This document shows, one piece after another, positions 7,685 through 10,000 of a stretch of 10,000 bases of DNA. The position numbers and the translations under genes are program-made. The notes under the pieces were generated by a model, which searched no databases, was not told the DNA's origin, and saw nothing but the letters and a program-made list of their open reading frames with translations. The stretch spans positions 18,361,222 to 18,371,221 of the forward strand of contig NC_091555.1 in NCBI RefSeq assembly GCF_042767895.1, in the 5' to 3' direction. Each line of letters opens with the position of its first letter. Position 1 is the first letter of the stretch. Origin of the DNA: Penaeus vannamei (lineage: Eukaryota; Arthropoda; Malacostraca; Decapoda; Penaeidae).

Positions 7685-7990
7685 AGAGAGAGGGAAATAG
7701 AGAAAGTAAGAGAGAGGGAAATAGAGAAAGTAAGAGATAGATGGAGTGAGAGATAGATAGATAGATAGATAGAGAGAAAGGGGGAAAGTGAGAGAGAGAG
7801 AAGAGGGGAAAGTGAGATAAAGAGAGAGAGAGAGAAGGAAGGAAAGTGAGATAGAGAGAGAGATAAAGAGAGAGAGAGTGAGAGAGAGACATAGAGAAAG
7901 AGAGAGAGAAGGGGAGGGGAGGGAAGTGAGAGAGAGAGAGGGCGAGGAGAGGGAAAGTGAGAGAGAGAGAGAGGGAGAGAGAGAAGCAGA
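7585..7990. repeat. (GA)n block with an embedded 24-bp repeat
   Basis: Pure GA from about 7625 to 7681, flanked by GTAAGAGAGAGGGAAATAGAG copies starting at 7606, 7682, 7706 and (truncated) 7730. The last three are spaced exactly 24 bases apart. The rest is GA-rich with GGGGAAAGTGAGA and GATAGATAGA words. Minus-strand Ser/Leu frames are artefacts. Confidence 0.92.
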
Positions 7991-8085
7991 CTGACAGAGT
8001 GACAGACAGTCAGGCAGGCAGACGCATAGACGGACAGACACAAACACACACATACACAAACACACATAAGAACACATACAGACAG
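7990..8085. repeat. CAGA/CACA-rich stretch
   Basis: Passes from GACAGACAG and CAGGCAGGCAGACG words into an imperfect (CA)n with CATACACAAACACACA near 8041-8080. A degenerate microsatellite edge with no other content visible. Confidence 0.75.
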
Positions 8086-8089
8086 AGGA

Positions 8090-8470
8090 AGTGAGAATTC
8101 AAAATTGAGACCCCCCCTCCCCCCACCACCTCCCTCCAAAAAATCCAATATCCTCATGTTTTGAAATCTTGCACCAACAATTATGAAAGTCACGGGATAC
8201 AAACTAAACAGCAAATATATATGCAAATGCGAGAAGCTAAACGTTGAACGAAGACATAAATCAAAGGCCAAGAATCAGGCGCGGTCGAGGTGACAGATTT
8301 ACAGATTTTTGAGGTGATAAAGATTTTGCAGATTTTGCAGATTTTTTTTTACAGATTTTACGCCTATTTTACAACGCCATTATATTAATCTTTGAATCCA
8401 ATCTGAATCCTCTTTATCGGTGTTATCGTTTAGTTTGGTGTGTCATCTTATGGCATCTTATCTCATCTTA
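8090..8470. other. Mostly unique stretch with a small CAGATTT repeat, no gene seen
   Basis: Includes a C-rich patch (8110-8140) and, at 8291-8360, five CAGATTT words starting at 8294, 8302, 8329, 8337 and 8352, give or take a base. No open frame with recognisable features on either strand. Confidence 0.6.
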
Positions 8471-8608
8471 TTTCCCTTCGTCCCTCTCTTTCTCTCTCTT
8501 ATTCCCCCTCGACTATATCTTTCTCTCCCTCCCTCTCTCTTTCTCTCTTATTCCTTTTTGTCCCTCTCTTTCTCTCCTCCTCCCTCCCTCTCTATCTCCC
8601 CTCTCTCT

Positions 8609-8701
<93 letters not shown>

Positions 8702-8770
8702 GTCTCTTCTCTCTTTCTCTCTCTCGTCCCTCTCCTTCTCTCCCTACCCCCTCTCTTTCTCCTTCTTCAC
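8470..8770. repeat. (CT)n microsatellite with degenerate edges
   Basis: Pure TC from 8612 to 8698 (87 bases), surrounded by CCCTCTCTTTCTC words. The Ser/Leu/Pro frame across it is an artefact. Confidence 0.95.
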
Positions 8771-8774
8771 GCAC

Positions 8775-8873
<99 letters not shown>

Positions 8874-8907
8874 AAGAGAAAGAGAGAGAAAGAGAGAGAG
8901 AGAGAGC
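8775..8907. repeat. (GA)n microsatellite
   Basis: AG repeats from 8775 to 8869 with one extra A at 8790, then GAAAGAGA variants to 8907. It is the reverse complement of the (CT)n run starting at 8612, separated by a 76-base spacer. Confidence 0.95.

Positions 8908-10000
<1,093 letters not shown>

Noticed and set aside
7504..8271. 255-codon minus-strand frame with Ser/Leu repeats
   Set aside because: Translation of (GA)n; the ends outside the repeat are short and have no recognisable features.

Overview
This looks like nuclear DNA from an arthropod with an unusually large simple-sequence-repeat content. A decapod crustacean, penaeid-shrimp type, is my best guess. That rests on the mix of long (CT)n, (AT)n, (ATCT)n and GA-rich arrays around one intron-containing receptor gene. 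By rough count, about two fifths of the window is microsatellite, minisatellite or one-sided purine/pyrimidine tract. I see no bacterial-type genes, rRNA or tRNA.

The only convincing gene is on the minus strand between 3827 and 1 and runs off the left edge. It is a rhodopsin-like (class A) peptide GPCR, closest in my memory to vertebrate GPR83. Four exons join cleanly: 3827..3602 (TM1-TM2), 2946..2826 (TM3, DRYQ), 2153..2040 (TM4) and 1785..1 (ECL2, TM5-TM7, C-tail). Every junction has GT/AG borders and the phases match (2, then 0, then 0), giving 748 visible residues. The N-terminus and start codon are not in the first exon and must be encoded further right, probably beyond the window. The stop codon lies off the left edge. 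The last exon stays open for about 449 codons after helix 8, so the receptor has a very long Ser/Thr-rich cytoplasmic tail that a simple ATG-to-stop scan misses.

From 3830 to 10000 I find no supportable coding exon. In order it holds: a roughly 1.5 kb purine-rich block with a GATAGATGGA-based minisatellite (3866-5340); AT-rich unique DNA; a 15-base G run; a compound ATCT/TC/AT microsatellite (6100-6622); a small GC-rich patch (6840-6950); a TG-rich tract; a possible small hAT-like element (7239-7518); a GA block with a 24-bp repeat; a head-to-head (CT)n/(GA)n inverted pair (8612-8869); a second (AT)n plus (TC)n pair (9097-9389); and AT-rich unique DNA to the end. The first part of this is probably 5' intron of the receptor gene.

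Points worth following up are the giant receptor tail with a perfect 14-3-3-type motif, an in-frame alternative donor that would add 20 residues to intracellular loop 2, complementary purine/pyrimidine tracts flanking the TM1-TM2 exon, and the two-length minisatellite.
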